From the NCBI GenBank assembly GCA_943788235.1, contig CALSPM010000002.1, positions 595,983-659,982 on the forward strand: a stretch of 64,000 nt of DNA. Reading direction: 5' to 3'. Shown here in pieces: positions 46,493 through 55,928 of the stretch. This DNA comes from an uncultured Cyclobacteriaceae bacterium (GTDB taxonomy: Bacteria; Bacteroidota; Bacteroidia; Cytophagales; Cyclobacteriaceae). The stretch's first letter is position 1. Every line of letters starts with the position of its first letter. The notes below the pieces were generated by a model that saw nothing but the letters and a program-made list of their open reading frames with translations, ran no database searches and was not told the DNA's origin. Position numbers and translations under genes: made by a program.

Positions 46493-46770
46493 TTTGAATT
46501 TGCCTGGAAGGTTGGGTTAATGATTTTTAGATTACATATTATATTGATTGGTTTCTTAATGAAGTTGCATAACAGAATTCCTAAATTCTTGTATTATTTG
46601 ACATTAATATAGGTGGAATGTCATACGTGTTGGTTCATTTATTAAAGTTAAATTCCCCTTCCCAGTTTGTTTCAAATTTAAAAATGGCATTAGCACTGCC
46701 AATGGCTTTTGGAGAAATAGGATTAGCAATATGGTTGTTAGTGAAAGGGGGTAAAGATATTTCAATGAGA
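46493..46770 (+). pseudogene. DUF4386 membrane protein, C-terminal remnant with frameshift
   Basis: Two frames join to give NFEFAWKVGLMIFRLHII, GFLMKLHNRIPKFLYYLTLI and, after a shift near 46612, GGMSYVLVHLLKLNSPSQF and MAFGEIGLAIWLLVKGGK. This is the C-terminal half of DUF4386, a family of small membrane proteins of unknown function. The N-terminal half is absent. A terminator follows at 46771, matching the end of the original gene. Confidence 0.75.
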
Positions 46771-46800
46771 AAACCCACTCATTTGAGTGGGTTTCTTTTT
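46771..46800 (+). terminator. Rho-independent terminator of the DUF4386 remnant
   Basis: AAACCCACTC, loop ATTT, GAGTGGGTTT, then CTTTTT. The 10-bp stem is perfect and has a T run on the plus side. Confidence 0.85.
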
Positions 46801-46855
46801 GGTGGACCTCTCGGTCCTAAGTTCGAACTTTTTCAGAAAATTATTTAGAATACGA

Positions 46856-47395
46856 TTATGAGGTGTAATCTTTATATAGTTTTAAAAACCAATTATAGCA
46901 AATAAATACACTGCCTATAACAAGAATAAGATAAATGGTAGTTGCACTATGAATATTTTTGTAATACGGAACATAATTTAGAAGTAGCCACATAAATGTA
47001 GAAACTACACCTGCGAATACAAGACATCTAGTCATTAAATGACCCATGTAATGATTAAACCGATTAATATCTTTTGGGAGTTTATATAATATTGAGATCC
47101 AACTTTGTTTTTTGCCTGTATAGATATATCCAATAAAATTACTGAAACTATAGTCTTTTTCAGTTGGATAAAGATTAAAGTGTTTAAAGAAAGCAAGATA
47201 ATATGCATATATACTGTATATGCATAGAATACTTATAATAATTAATAAAGGAGTCCAGTTTAAACCAAATAAAGACACAAGCGGATTTGCTTCAAGTGTT
47301 AAATCAGGTGTATATTGAAAAGTGCAATATGCATCATAAACTCTTGTTGCTAATATCCAAAATACTGTTAGGCTAAACGTTATATTCTTTTTCAT
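46856..47395 (-). CDS. Unrecognised multi-pass membrane protein
   Basis: About 179 residues with four hydrophobic helices. The first part reads LATRVYDAYCTFQYTPDLTLEANPLVSLFGL. The D-aYxT ... E-NPL pattern resembles small DUF5658-like membrane proteins, but I am not certain. No catalytic motif is seen. I chose MKKNITFSLT at 47395 rather than the longer reading at 47431, which would extend into the tRNA terminator. Base composition is lower in GC than the surrounding core genes. It is downstream of the tRNA on the same strand and separated by a terminator. Confidence 0.6.
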   Translation of the reverse strand: MKKNITFSLTVFWILATRVYDAYCTFQYTPDLTLEANPLVSLFGLNWTPLLIIISILCIYSIYAYYLAFFKHFNLYPTEKDYSFSNFIGYIYTGKKQSWISILYKLPKDINRFNHYMGHLMTRCLVFAGVVSTFMWLLLNYVPYYKNIHSATTIYLILVIGSVFICYNWFLKLYKDYTS

Positions 47396-47418
47396 ATTGA
47401 TAATAAACGCAATGATAC

Positions 47419-47444
47419 AAAAAAACCTCACAATTTGTGAGGTT
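47419..47444 (-). terminator. Rho-independent terminator after tRNA-Ile
   Basis: On the minus strand AACCTCAC-AAATT-GTGAGGTT is followed by a T run (plus A run from 47419). It directly follows the tRNA 3' end. Confidence 0.85.
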
Positions 47445-47453
47445 AATTTTTAG

Positions 47454-47527
47454 TGGGCCCACCAGGACTCGAACCTGGGGCCACCTGATTATGAGTCAGG
47501 TGCTCTAACCAACTGAGCTATAGGCCC
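47454..47527 (-). tRNA. tRNA-Ile2 (CAT anticodon, lysidine type)
   Basis: 74 nt on the minus strand. The acceptor stem GGGCCTA pairs with TGGGCCC. The D arm is GCTCAGTTGGTTAGAGC and the anticodon stem-loop is CCTGACTCATAATCAGG with anticodon CAT in loop CTCATAA. The T arm is CCAGGTTCGAGTCCTGG. The sequence resembles the isoleucine-2 tRNA that TilS converts to read AUA, rather than elongator or initiator Met. CCA is not encoded (the next bases are CTA). Confidence 0.9.
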
Positions 47528-47932
47528 ATGCTTTAATAAGCGCAATTTTAGTCGATTTCTGTGAATATACCAACGTATAGAAATCGTATTTTAAGAGAAA
47601 TATTAAATTATTAACCTCCCTCTCGCATGCATTTGAGCCTTCAACTTTCAATAAACTTCACCCAATTAGGTCGAATTCGCCTTATTTGCTCGTTATTCAA
47701 CTTTAAAAACATATTTTATTTAAAAATTAAGAAGATTTCATAAAATTAAAGCCCTGTTTTATTTCAATATAGTAAATATTTAAAAAATATCTTTATTCAT
47801 TATGAATTCTGTAAAAAAATAGTATCAAATTTTATTTTTTACTTTTAAAAGAATCTTTTTGGATCATCTTATTTATTTTTGTTTAAAGTATCCATACTAA
47901 TCTCCCTCTTCAAGAACATCAAATTAAAGAAT
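47528..47932. other. Leader and intergenic region upstream of gltB
   Basis: 405 bp, AT-rich, with no gene. TATTTTTG at 47874-47881 fits the -7 promoter element, but the upstream TTG spacing is short. It must carry the gltBD promoter. No riboswitch core was recognised. Confidence 0.5.
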
Positions 47933-50900
47933 ATGAGCATAGGCCTTTACGACCCCCAATTTGAACATGAGTCATGTGGTGTTGGTTGCATCACAAACTT
48001 TAAAGGCATCAAATCCCATGCTATCGTCAAAGATGCATTGACCATGCTAGAAAACATGGAGCACAGGGGTGCTACTGGTTCCGATCCCGATACAGGTGAT
48101 GGTGCTGGTATTTTAATTCAAATACCTCATGATTTTTTGGAAGAGCAATTACAAACTTTCGGGATTCCACTTCCTAAAGTAGGTCTTTATGGCGTTGGTA
48201 TGGTCTTCTATCCTCAGCATTATGGCACGAGAGAGCTTTGTAGGAAAGTCATTAATGATTGCATGACTACCATGAATTTTAAACTCATTAGCTATCGATT
48301 GGTTCCCACAGATGCCAATGTCCCTGGACATGAGTCAAAGTCTGTAGAGCCTTACATCGAGCAGCTTTTTCTGGTTCATGAAGACAATACTGTTCAAGGT
48401 GATGATCTTGAACGTAAACTATTTGTATTAGGTAACTACATAGCGCATCAAATAAATAACTATGTGCATGCCGCTAATAATGAATTTTATATTGCCTCTC
48501 TCTCTTGTAATACCCTCATTTATAAAGGTCAACTGAAAACTGACCAATTAAGAAGCTTCTATCATGATCTTCAAAATGAACGCATCACCTCCGCTTTAGC
48601 CATTGTGCATTCAAGATTTTCAACTAATACCTTTCCCAATTGGAAATTGGCTCAGCCGTTTAGATACATTGCTCATAATGGAGAAATCAATACCATTCGC
48701 GGAAATGTCACCAAAATGAAATCTAAAGAGGCCTTGATGCATTCAGACTATTTTTCCTCAAAGGAGTTATCCTACTTGATGCCCATTACAGATCCCAATA
48801 ATTCTGATTCTGCAAATCTAGATGGCTTGGTGGAGTTACTTACTTTATCTGGTCGAAGCTTACCTCATGTCATGATGATGCTCGTCCCAGAAGCCTGGCA
48901 GGGCAACAAACAAATGGATACAAACAGAAAGGATTTCTATAAATATCATGCAGCCATGATGGAACCATGGGATGGTCCAGCAGCCCTCTTTTTCACGAAT
49001 GGAAAACAAATTGGAGCCACTTTAGATCGCAACGGGCTGAGACCCGCCCGTTATTGTATTACCTCAGATCATCGACTCATTATGGCTTCTGAAGCCGGAG
49101 CCATTGTTACAGATGAGTCCAAAATCATTAAAAAAGGTAGACTCCAACCCGGAAAGATGTTACTAGCAGATTTGTCTTTAGGAGTTATTTATGATGATTC
49201 ACAGATAAAAGCACTGGTTTGTGATGACAAACCCTACAAAAAGTGGCTTGAGGAACAACGCATCAAGTTAAGGCTCATGCCCATTCCTGAACTTCAGGCA
49301 AAGATCATTGAACCCCACAGACTTACCACCAGACAGATGTCTAATGGCATGACCGAGGAGGATGTCAAAATAACGATATTACCTTTTGCTCGCACCGGGA
49401 CAGAACCTTTGGGATCGATGGGCTCTGATGTTCCATTGGCCGTCCTTTCAAAGCAAAGTCAGCATATTTCCAATTACTTCAAACAATACTTTGCTCAAGT
49501 AAGTAATCCTCCCATCGATCCCATTCGTGAAAGACTAGTGATGTCTTTGTATACCAGAATAGGGAAATCTTTAAATTTATTACAAGAATCGGCCGAACAC
49601 ACCAGGCAAGTCCATATCTCTCAACCCATCCTTTCTAGAGATGATTTTTATAGAATAAAGGGATTGGCCAGTCATGGAATGGATTACTACATTATTGATG
49701 CTACCTTAGATGTCGCGAACAAAGAGACCTTGCGGATGGCCATAGGTAGGATCTGTAACGAAGCGGAAGATGCCATCAATAAAGGTAACAGTGTACTTAT
49801 CATTTCTAACAGAAAGGAAAGTAAATACAAAGCAGCCATTCCTAGTTTACTTGCCACAGGATCCGTTCATCATCATTTAGTTAATAAAAAATTACGAACT
49901 CAGGCGGGGATCGTAGTAGAATGCAGTGATGCATGGGAAACACATCACTTTGCTACTATTATTGGATACGGTGCCAGTGCCATCTATCCCTACCTTACCT
50001 ATGATACCATCCAAAATGCTTACAATACCCAAGCATTAAATAATGAGCAACCGTTGGATTATTATTTTGGTAATTTTCGAAAGGGGATCGGTAAAGGCCT
50101 TTTGAAAATTTTGTCTAAAATGGGCATCAGCACCTTACAATCTTATCAATCCTCACAAATATTTGAATGTATTGGTTTAGGTCAAGAAGTCATCTCTACC
50201 TGCTTCAAAGGAACTGTGAGCCGTTTAGATGGACTGAATTTTGATGATTTGGGCAAAGAAGTGGTTATCAAACACCTAGCTGGCTATAATAAAAGTGAAC
50301 ATCAACTTTTGGAAGCAGGGGGGTATTTCCAATGGAAACAAAAAGGCGAAAAGCATCTGCTCAATCCCGATACCATCCACTTGCTTCAAAAATCTACCCG
50401 CCTCAATGATTATGAGCTTTTTAAAAAGTTTACAGGAAAAATACATGACGAAGATACGGACATCATTAACGTAAGGGATTTATTTGAATTTAAATACAGA
50501 CAAGCGATTCCGGTTGAAGAAGTAGAACCTGTTGAAAATATTTTAAAGAGATTTGCCACTGGTGCCATGTCGTTAGGATCAATATCACATGAGGCCCACA
50601 GTACGCTGGCCATTGCAATGAATCGTATTGGAGCCAAAAGTAATAGCGGAGAAGGTGGAGAAGACAGTAAGAGATATCTCAAAAAAGAAAATGGAGATTG
50701 GGAACGATCTGCCATTAAACAAGCCGCTTCAGGACGATTTGGGGTGACTATAGAATATTTAAATAATGCAGAAGAACTACAAATTAAAGTGGCTCAGGGA
50801 GCTAAACCTGGTGAGGGGGGGCAATTGCCTGGCCATAAAGTTGATGACTATATTGCCAAAGTCAGGCACAGTACGCCGGGAGTTGGACTTATATCTCCTC

Positions 50901-52411
50901 CACCCCATCATGATATTTACTCAATAGAAGATCTTAAGCAACTTATATCAGATCTTAAAAATTCAAATCCAGCCGCTCGAATTAATGTGAAACTTGTCTC
51001 GGAAGCTGGTGTAGGTACTATTGCGGCTGGTGTTGCGAAAGCAAAAGCAGACGTTATTTTGATCTCAGGAGCCGACGGAGGTACGGGAGCTAGCCCTATA
51101 AGTTCAGTAAGACATGCGGGATTACCTTGGGAAATGGGTCTTGCCGAAGCGCATCAAACCCTCGTCAGAAACAATCTGAGAAGTCGGGTTACCCTACAAA
51201 CGGATGGTAAAATCATGACTGGCCGTGATCTCGCCATTGCTACCCTCTTAGGTGCAGAAGAATACGGCATCAGTACCGCAGCACTCATTATTGAAGGCTG
51301 CATCATGATGCGAAAATGTCACCTAAACACTTGCCCTGTGGGCATTGCTACGCAAGACCCGGAACTACGCAAATTATTCACGGGAGATCCAGATCACGTA
51401 GTGAACTTTTTTACTTTGTTGGTCATAGATTTCAGAGAAATCATGGCAGCACTTGGCTTCAGAACGGTTAACGAGATGGTCGGAGAATCACATGTCCTCA
51501 AAATGAGGTCTGATATAGATCATTGGAAAATCAATCGATTAGACTTTACTCCTGTCTTACATTACGAAAAAGCTCCCGGACATGTAGGTACCTATAAAAA
51601 GATAGACCAAAATCATCATCTCGAAGAAGCCTTAGATTGGCAACTGATAGAAGCAATTGATCAATCTAAATCACCTAAAGATTTAGCCTTTCCGATCCTC
51701 AATACCCATCGATCTGTTGGTACCTTATTGTCAGGACACCTTATCCGCCAAAAGAAGATGATCACCCAACATATGAAGATTACTTTTACCGGTAGTGCAG
51801 GTCAGAGTTTCGGTGCTTTTCTTGCTGAAGGACTCGATTTTCTCCTTATGGGGGAAGCAAATGATTATGTAGGAAAAGGACTGTCGGGTGGTATCATATC
51901 TATCAAACCAAATGAACATGCAACCCTTACACCGGATGAACACATCATAATAGGTAATGTCACTTTATATGGTGCAACTTCAGGAGAAATCTATGTCAAC
52001 GGACAGGCAGGAGAACGATTTTGTGTGAGGAACTCTGGTGCCGAGGCCGTCGTTGAAGGCATTGGAGATCATGGATGCGAATACATGACCGGTGGCTTAG
52101 CTATCATTTTGGGTGCCGTTGGTAGTAATTTTGGTGCAGGCATGAGCGGTGGAATCGCCTATGTTTACGACGAAAAAAATAATTTTTCCGAAAATTGTAA
52201 TATGGAAATGATAGACATTGATCCCCTGAAAGAGGACGACGTCAATTTACTGAACGCAAAATTAAATGAACACAGAAAACGAACGGATAGTCCGAAAGCT
52301 ATTGAAATTTTAAATCATTGGGATACTGCTTTAAAATATTTCAAAAAAGTGATGCCAATAGAACTCAAGCGTGTATTAGCTAATCAGAAAACCTCTAAAA
52401 AAGTAGCCTAA
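47933..52411 (+). CDS. gltB: Glutamate synthase large subunit
   Basis: 1492 residues from the ATG at 47933 (MSIGLYDPQFEHESCGVG). An in-frame TTG upstream would only add a poor leader. Cys14 in ESCGVG should become the N-terminal nucleophile after propeptide removal. Order: class II glutaminase (~14-430), a central domain, an FMN/synthase barrel with GGEDSKRY, the GQLPGHKV loop, and the 3Fe-4S cysteines in MMRKCHLNTCPVGIATQ. The C-terminal GXGXG helix domain has repeated G-x-G-x-G (GSAGQSFGAFLAEG). It makes glutamate from glutamine and 2-oxoglutarate with the small subunit. TAATG overlaps the gltD start. Confidence 0.97.
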   Translation: MSIGLYDPQFEHESCGVGCITNFKGIKSHAIVKDALTMLENMEHRGATGSDPDTGDGAGILIQIPHDFLEEQLQTFGIPLPKVGLYGVGMVFYPQHYGTRELCRKVINDCMTTMNFKLISYRLVPTDANVPGHESKSVEPYIEQLFLVHEDNTVQGDDLERKLFVLGNYIAHQINNYVHAANNEFYIASLSCNTLIYKGQLKTDQLRSFYHDLQNERITSALAIVHSRFSTNTFPNWKLAQPFRYIAHNGEINTIRGNVTKMKSKEALMHSDYFSSKELSYLMPITDPNNSDSANLDGLVELLTLSGRSLPHVMMMLVPEAWQGNKQMDTNRKDFYKYHAAMMEPWDGPAALFFTNGKQIGATLDRNGLRPARYCITSDHRLIMASEAGAIVTDESKIIKKGRLQPGKMLLADLSLGVIYDDSQIKALVCDDKPYKKWLEEQRIKLRLMPIPELQAKIIEPHRLTTRQMSNGMTEEDVKITILPFARTGTEPLGSMGSDVPLAVLSKQSQHISNYFKQYFAQVSNPPIDPIRERLVMSLYTRIGKSLNLLQESAEHTRQVHISQPILSRDDFYRIKGLASHGMDYYIIDATLDVANKETLRMAIGRICNEAEDAINKGNSVLIISNRKESKYKAAIPSLLATGSVHHHLVNKKLRTQAGIVVECSDAWETHHFATIIGYGASAIYPYLTYDTIQNAYNTQALNNEQPLDYYFGNFRKGIGKGLLKILSKMGISTLQSYQSSQIFECIGLGQEVISTCFKGTVSRLDGLNFDDLGKEVVIKHLAGYNKSEHQLLEAGGYFQWKQKGEKHLLNPDTIHLLQKSTRLNDYELFKKFTGKIHDEDTDIINVRDLFEFKYRQAIPVEEVEPVENILKRFATGAMSLGSISHEAHSTLAIAMNRIGAKSNSGEGGEDSKRYLKKENGDWERSAIKQAASGRFGVTIEYLNNAEELQIKVAQGAKPGEGGQLPGHKVDDYIAKVRHSTPGVGLISPPPHHDIYSIEDLKQLISDLKNSNPAARINVKLVSEAGVGTIAAGVAKAKADVILISGADGGTGASPISSVRHAGLPWEMGLAEAHQTLVRNNLRSRVTLQTDGKIMTGRDLAIATLLGAEEYGISTAALIIEGCIMMRKCHLNTCPVGIATQDPELRKLFTGDPDHVVNFFTLLVIDFREIMAALGFRTVNEMVGESHVLKMRSDIDHWKINRLDFTPVLHYEKAPGHVGTYKKIDQNHHLEEALDWQLIEAIDQSKSPKDLAFPILNTHRSVGTLLSGHLIRQKKMITQHMKITFTGSAGQSFGAFLAEGLDFLLMGEANDYVGKGLSGGIISIKPNEHATLTPDEHIIIGNVTLYGATSGEIYVNGQAGERFCVRNSGAEAVVEGIGDHGCEYMTGGLAIILGAVGSNFGAGMSGGIAYVYDEKNNFSENCNMEMIDIDPLKEDDVNLLNAKLNEHRKRTDSPKAIEILNHWDTALKYFKKVMPIELKRVLANQKTSKKVA

Positions 52412-53856
52412 TGGGAAATATAGATGGATTCATGAAAATAGGACGGGACCTACCTAAAACCCGAGACCCAAAGGAAAGAATCAAAGACTACAAGGAGTTT
52501 TATGTTCCGCACAGCGAAGAGCTCACTAAGAAACAAGCCAGTAGGTGCATGGATTGTGGTGTTCCCTTTTGTCATAAAGGCTGCCCGCTGGGAAATATCA
52601 TACCTGATTTTAATGATGCCGTTCATAACGATGATTGGAATCGAGCCACGGATCTGCTTTTGGAGACCAATAATTTTCCTGAATTTACAGGTCGTATTTG
52701 TCCTGCACCCTGCGAGGGCGCTTGTGTATTAGGTATCAATAAGCCCCCTGTCGCCATTGAACATATCGAAAAAAGCATCATCGAGAAAGCTTTTGAATCA
52801 GGTAAAATTCAGCCCAGTCCGCCCATTAAAAGAAAGCTTAGTTCGGTTGCCGTGATTGGATCAGGACCGGCCGGGCTTGCGGCTGCAGACCAATTAAACA
52901 AAGCCGGTTATCAAGTGACGGTTTTTGAACGTGATGAAAAAATAGGCGGCTTGCTTCGTTTTGGTATTCCAGATTTCAAACTAGAAAAATGGATAGTTGA
53001 AAGAAGAGTAAATCTATTGATAGCAGAAGGAATCACCTTTAAAACAAATATTGAAGTAGGCGTTGACCTCTCAATTAGCGATCTAAAAAATCAGTTTGCG
53101 GCTATTTTATTGTCTACCGGAGCTACCATTCCTCGCGATATAGATATCTCAGGTAGAAATCTGAAAGGTATTCATTTTGCCATGGACTTTTTAACTCAAC
53201 AAAACAAACGAGTTTCTGAGCTAGGTTTCGACCAAGAAGACCTCTTTGCTACAGATAAAAATGTCATTGTCATTGGCGGCGGTGATACGGGCTCTGATTG
53301 TATTGGGACCTCGAATAGACAAGGTGCCAAGTCGGTCACACAATTTGAGCTTTTAGGTAAGCCAGGAATTTCCAGAGGTATCCGCAATCCATGGCCTGAG
53401 TGGCCTTTGGTTTTGAGAACCTCTTCCTCTCATGAAGAAGGCGTTGATAGAACCTGGTCAGTATTAACTAAATCTTTCATTGGAGATGAAAATGGAAATA
53501 TTTCAGGGCTTAAAACGGTAAAAGTAGTTTGGGAAAATGGAAAATTTGATGAAATCCCTGATACTGAAAAGATTTATCCTTGTGACCTTGTACTCATCGC
53601 AGTCGGTTTTGTACATACCCAGAAAGAAGGTTTGTTAGATCAATTGAACATCAATCTAGATGAAAAAGGAAATGTTAAGGCTGAAAACTATAAAACTAAT
53701 GTAGATAAAGTCTTTACCGCTGGCGATATGAGAAGAGGTCAATCATTGGTCGTATGGGCTATTCAAGAAGGCAGAGAAGCCGCTAGGGCTTTAGATAAAA
53801 GTTTATCTGGAAAGAGTTCACTGGCCTCTAAGGAGCGCTCTAGTTATGAGCTTTAA
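52411..53856 (+). CDS. gltD: Glutamate synthase small subunit, NADPH-type
   Basis: 481 residues. The N-terminal Fe-S region is rich in Cys: ASRCMDCGVPFCHKGCPLGN and CPAPCEGACVLGI. FAD binding: VAVIGSGPAGLAAADQLNKAG. NADPH binding: VIVIGGGDTGSDCIGTSNRQGA. FTAGDMRRGQSLVVWAI is near the end. It delivers electrons from NADPH to GltB. It starts inside the gltB stop (TAATG) and overlaps the convergent 71-residue gene by 4 bp. Confidence 0.97.
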   Translation: MGNIDGFMKIGRDLPKTRDPKERIKDYKEFYVPHSEELTKKQASRCMDCGVPFCHKGCPLGNIIPDFNDAVHNDDWNRATDLLLETNNFPEFTGRICPAPCEGACVLGINKPPVAIEHIEKSIIEKAFESGKIQPSPPIKRKLSSVAVIGSGPAGLAAADQLNKAGYQVTVFERDEKIGGLLRFGIPDFKLEKWIVERRVNLLIAEGITFKTNIEVGVDLSISDLKNQFAAILLSTGATIPRDIDISGRNLKGIHFAMDFLTQQNKRVSELGFDQEDLFATDKNVIVIGGGDTGSDCIGTSNRQGAKSVTQFELLGKPGISRGIRNPWPEWPLVLRTSSSHEEGVDRTWSVLTKSFIGDENGNISGLKTVKVVWENGKFDEIPDTEKIYPCDLVLIAVGFVHTQKEGLLDQLNINLDEKGNVKAENYKTNVDKVFTAGDMRRGQSLVVWAIQEGREAARALDKSLSGKSSLASKERSSYEL

Positions 53857-54056
53857 AGCATCCTGATTTCTAAATCATTTCCCTTTCCAAAACCTATGAT
53901 TTGACTCATCCTATAGGTTTCTAAAGTGAAGAGGTCTTTGAGTAAGAATTCATTCTCACCCAGTATTTTTAATAACTCAAATTCAAAAATCTCCCCGTAA
54001 TTCGTCAATCGGTAGCGCTCCCCTACGCGTAAACTGCTAAATGCCAATCCGCTCAT
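53853..54056 (-). CDS. Conserved small Bacteroidota protein of unknown function
   Basis: 67 residues (71 if the start at 54068 is used). The sequence LRVGERYRLTNYGEIFEFELLKIL followed by KDLFTLETYRMSQIIGFGKGNDLEIR is a short, possibly SH3-like beta-rich domain. I recall this pattern among unnamed proteins of the phylum, but no function. It overlaps the gltD stop by 4 bp, convergent. No signal peptide or membrane segment. Confidence 0.6.
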   Translation of the reverse strand: MSGLAFSSLRVGERYRLTNYGEIFEFELLKILGENEFLLKDLFTLETYRMSQIIGFGKGNDLEIRML

Positions 54057-54240
54057 AAACAAGAACAAATTTAAACCAATACCTACACATTAAGATAGTG
54101 TCGTCCTTAAATTAAATGGCTATTTGTGTTTAACAGAAGTCTGAAAGATCAACCTAATAAAAAAAGCGGATACAACTATGACCGGCCTATTCTATATGAA
54201 ACACTCAACATTTCAAACAAATTTGATTTATCAAAAATAA

Positions 54241-54495
54241 TTATTCTGCAGATTTTTTTGCTTTTGAGGGCTTCTGTGCCTTGGCATTCTTTTTAGCCTT
54301 TTCCGCTACCGTTTTCTCTACTTTTTCCGCTTTTACTGCAGGCTCGGCCTTCTTGGCATCAAACTCTTTTTTGATCGCATCTACATCCACATTCTTGATG
54401 ACGGGGACAAACGAAAGACGTTGTATCGTAGCCACACGATTTTTTGCAACATTTTTGTTTTTACGTCCTTTTCTTTCTAATCTAGTAACAGCCAT
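54241..54495 (-). CDS. Small basic protein, Lys/Ala-rich tail
   Basis: 84 residues, strongly basic. The N-terminal part MAVTRLERKGRKNKNVAKNR and RLSFVPVIKNVDVDAIKKEF resembles small conserved Bacteroidota proteins possibly associated with ribosomes or nucleic acid. The C-terminal ~35 residues are a low-complexity AKKAEKVEK-type tail that looks like histone H1-like extensions. Charge suggests binding to RNA or DNA. The function is not known. It is divergent from hisS with a 68-bp shared region. Confidence 0.6.
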   Translation of the reverse strand: MAVTRLERKGRKNKNVAKNRVATIQRLSFVPVIKNVDVDAIKKEFDAKKAEPAVKAEKVEKTVAEKAKKNAKAQKPSKAKKSAE

Positions 54496-54540
54496 TTTGT
54501 TTTATTTGTTAATTACAAGGTGCGAAATTAGAGGATTTCT

Positions 54541-54548
54541 TAGATTTG
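54541..54548 (+). promoter_or_regulatory. Possible -7 promoter element of hisS
   Basis: TAGATTTG matches TAnnTTTG and lies 16 bp before the GTG start of hisS. A well-spaced TTG -33 box is not seen. Confidence 0.35.
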
Positions 54549-54563
54549 TCAAAAATATTTTAA

Positions 54564-55928
54564 GTGGAAAAACTTTCTATCCCCAAAGGAACCCGTGATT
54601 TCGGCCAAATTGAATCATTTCGCCGTAAATACATCATTGAAAAAATTCAAAGTAATTTTATAAAGTACGGATTTGCACCGATCGAAACGCCAACAATGGA
54701 ACATCTATCTGTACTTACGGGAAAATATGGCGACGAAGGAGACCAACTTATTTTTAAAGTGCTTAATTCTGGAGACTTTTTAAAAAAAACGGATTGCGGC
54801 GATTACGATCAAGGTGCAAAGACACTTTTACCTAAAATAGCTGAAAAAGGTCTTCGATATGATTTAACGGTTCCCTTTGCTCGACATGTAGTGATGAATC
54901 GGCACAACATTACTTTCCCCTTTAAAAGATATCAGATACAGCCTGTATGGAGGGCTGATCGACCCCAGCGAGGTAGGTACAGAGAGTTTTACCAATGTGA
55001 CGCCGATATTATAGGTACCCGATCTTATTGGAATGAAATAGAACTGACCTTATTGATTCATGATGTCTTCAAATCTTTAAATTTTGATAGTTTTGAAGTA
55101 AAAATCAATCATAGAGAAGTTTTGTTCGCAATGGCCGCGGCCGCTGATTTAAAAGGAAAAGAGACTCCTTTTTGCGTAGCATTGGACAAAATAGATAAAA
55201 TAGGTACAGAAAAAGTACTCCACGAGATCAGTCTACTTCAAGGTGACTCGGAAATGGTTTCAAAATATCTCGAAATTATTGATGCTGATGTTGGTAAATC
55301 CCTCAAAATTGAAAAATTGGTTAAGCTCACGGGTACCTCAAATAAAGGTTTTGAAGAATTAAATGTATTTTTTAAGAATTTAGATGAACTCACCGATCGG
55401 AAATTTAATATTTCTCTTGACTTTTCCTTAGCACGAGGCCTTTCCTACTATACTGGGATGATTTATGAGGTAAAACCAACAGAAGTTAACATTGGAAGTA
55501 TTTGTGGGGGTGGGCGCTATGATAATTTGACAGGTATGTTTGGCCTTAAAGGCATGTCAGGCATTGGCATTTCATTTGGATTAGATCGTATTTACGATGT
55601 CTTAGCCGCATCCAATTTATTTCCTGAAACAGCTAAAGGGGGTCCAAAAGTACTGATCACCCATCTCGATACCTCCGCTTTCAAGCATGGCATTAAAATC
55701 ATCGAAAAATTAAGAAAGGCGGGCATTGCGGCTGATCTTTTTCCCGATGCGGTCAAAATTCAAAAACAAATGAATTATGCCAATAAATTGGCGATTCCAT
55801 ACGTTATAACTATTGGATCAGAGGAAATCTCACAAGCGCGCTATCCATTAAAAAGCATGAGTACTGGAGAGATCTTAACATCCTCTGTTGAAGGTATTAT
55901 TGAAAACTTGAAAATAGATAGATTTTGA
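54564..55928 (+). CDS. hisS: Histidyl-tRNA synthetase
   Basis: 454 residues from a GTG start. Class II motif 2 is present as QIQPVWRADRPQRGRYREFYQCDADIIG, followed by the histidine-specific LDFSLARGLSYYTGMIYE and motif 3 GIGISFGLDRIYDVL. The C-terminal anticodon-binding domain begins KVLITHLDTS. It charges tRNA-His. The gene overlaps the T9SS cargo gene by 4 bp (TTGA). Confidence 0.97.
   Translation: MEKLSIPKGTRDFGQIESFRRKYIIEKIQSNFIKYGFAPIETPTMEHLSVLTGKYGDEGDQLIFKVLNSGDFLKKTDCGDYDQGAKTLLPKIAEKGLRYDLTVPFARHVVMNRHNITFPFKRYQIQPVWRADRPQRGRYREFYQCDADIIGTRSYWNEIELTLLIHDVFKSLNFDSFEVKINHREVLFAMAAAADLKGKETPFCVALDKIDKIGTEKVLHEISLLQGDSEMVSKYLEIIDADVGKSLKIEKLVKLTGTSNKGFEELNVFFKNLDELTDRKFNISLDFSLARGLSYYTGMIYEVKPTEVNIGSICGGGRYDNLTGMFGLKGMSGIGISFGLDRIYDVLAASNLFPETAKGGPKVLITHLDTSAFKHGIKIIEKLRKAGIAADLFPDAVKIQKQMNYANKLAIPYVITIGSEEISQARYPLKSMSTGEILTSSVEGIIENLKIDRF

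Noticed and set aside
46801-46848. Possible degenerate tRNA piece containing GTTCGAAC after the DUF4386 terminator
   Set aside because: Only a T-loop-like word and a GGTGG start are visible; no acceptor, D or anticodon stems could be built.
54550-54557. Minus-strand -7 box for the small basic protein (TATTTTTG)
   Set aside because: The nearest TTG is too far (about 26 nt) and AT-rich sequence gives such matches by chance.
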